A model generated the notes under the pieces. That model was not told where the DNA came from. It saw nothing but the letters and a program-made list of their open reading frames with translations, and ran no database searches. From NCBI RefSeq assembly GCF_009870125.1, contig NC_046683.1, positions 9,424,001 through 9,488,000 on the forward strand: DNA of 64,000 nucleotides. Reading direction: 5' to 3'. This DNA comes from Drosophila pseudoobscura. Its lineage: Eukaryota; Arthropoda; Insecta; Diptera; Drosophilidae. The position numbers were made by a program, and so were the translations under genes. Numbering within the stretch: the stretch's first letter is position 1; the number at the start of each line of letters is the position of its first letter. This document shows, one piece after another, positions 63,985 to 64,000 of this stretch.

Positions 63985-64000
63985 GGCAGCCTCCCATCAT

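Overview
The window is Drosophila nuclear DNA, most probably Muller element A (the X chromosome) of an obscura-group species. Ilp7, Parg, Mnt and Rala occur here in one cluster, as they do in X-chromosome region 3E-3F of D. melanogaster. Introns have fly-style short GT..AG form with CTAAT-like branch points, promoters have TCAGTT initiators, and non-coding DNA is very rich in (CT)n, (CA)n, CAA and poly-A/T tracts. The obscura-group assignment is an inference from divergence and microsatellite density; I could not run a search.

Layout. 1-346 (+): the last two coding exons of Ilp7 (relaxin/insulin-like peptide 7). 1282-3611 (-): Parg, poly(ADP-ribose) glycohydrolase, tail-to-tail with Ilp7. About 3.8-24.1 kb: a gene-poor stretch of microsatellites with two kinds of dispersed repeat. 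24195-25917 (-): a two-exon gene for a secreted Thr/Pro/Cys-rich, tandemly repeated mucin of 544 residues, with a TATA box and initiator. Its first intron splits the signal peptide, so it looks like a salivary-glue (Sgs) type gene. Its true frame is visible only after splicing; longer-looking frames on both strands of the repeat are shadows. 26-32.6 kb: promoter-proximal and non-coding DNA upstream of Mnt. 33067-40886 (+): Mnt, a bHLH-Zip transcriptional repressor in seven coding exons, preceded by an ATG-free leader. About 41-47 kb: CAA-rich and A/T-rich 3' DNA of Mnt with three predicted hairpins. 47172-51455 (-): Rala, a Ras-like GTPase with two alternative terminal exons that encode different membrane-targeting tails (CTLL and CQLL). 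51.5-61.6 kb: DNA upstream of Rala, probably its long 5' intron and promoter, holding a MITE-like element, CRE palindromes and an interleaved inverted repeat. 61.7-63.35 kb: three tandem copies of the repeat that also lies beside Parg. 63427-63913 (-): a two-exon Turandot-family stress peptide gene with its own TATA box and initiator.

The genes do not form a pathway. Ilp7, the mucin and the Turandot peptide are secreted products; Parg and Mnt act in the nucleus; Rala acts at membranes. The main observations beyond standard annotation are the mucin/glue gene, the duplicated Rala terminal exon, the X-linked Turandot gene, an in-frame 60-bp intron in Parg, and the structured elements near the Mnt and Rala 3' ends.
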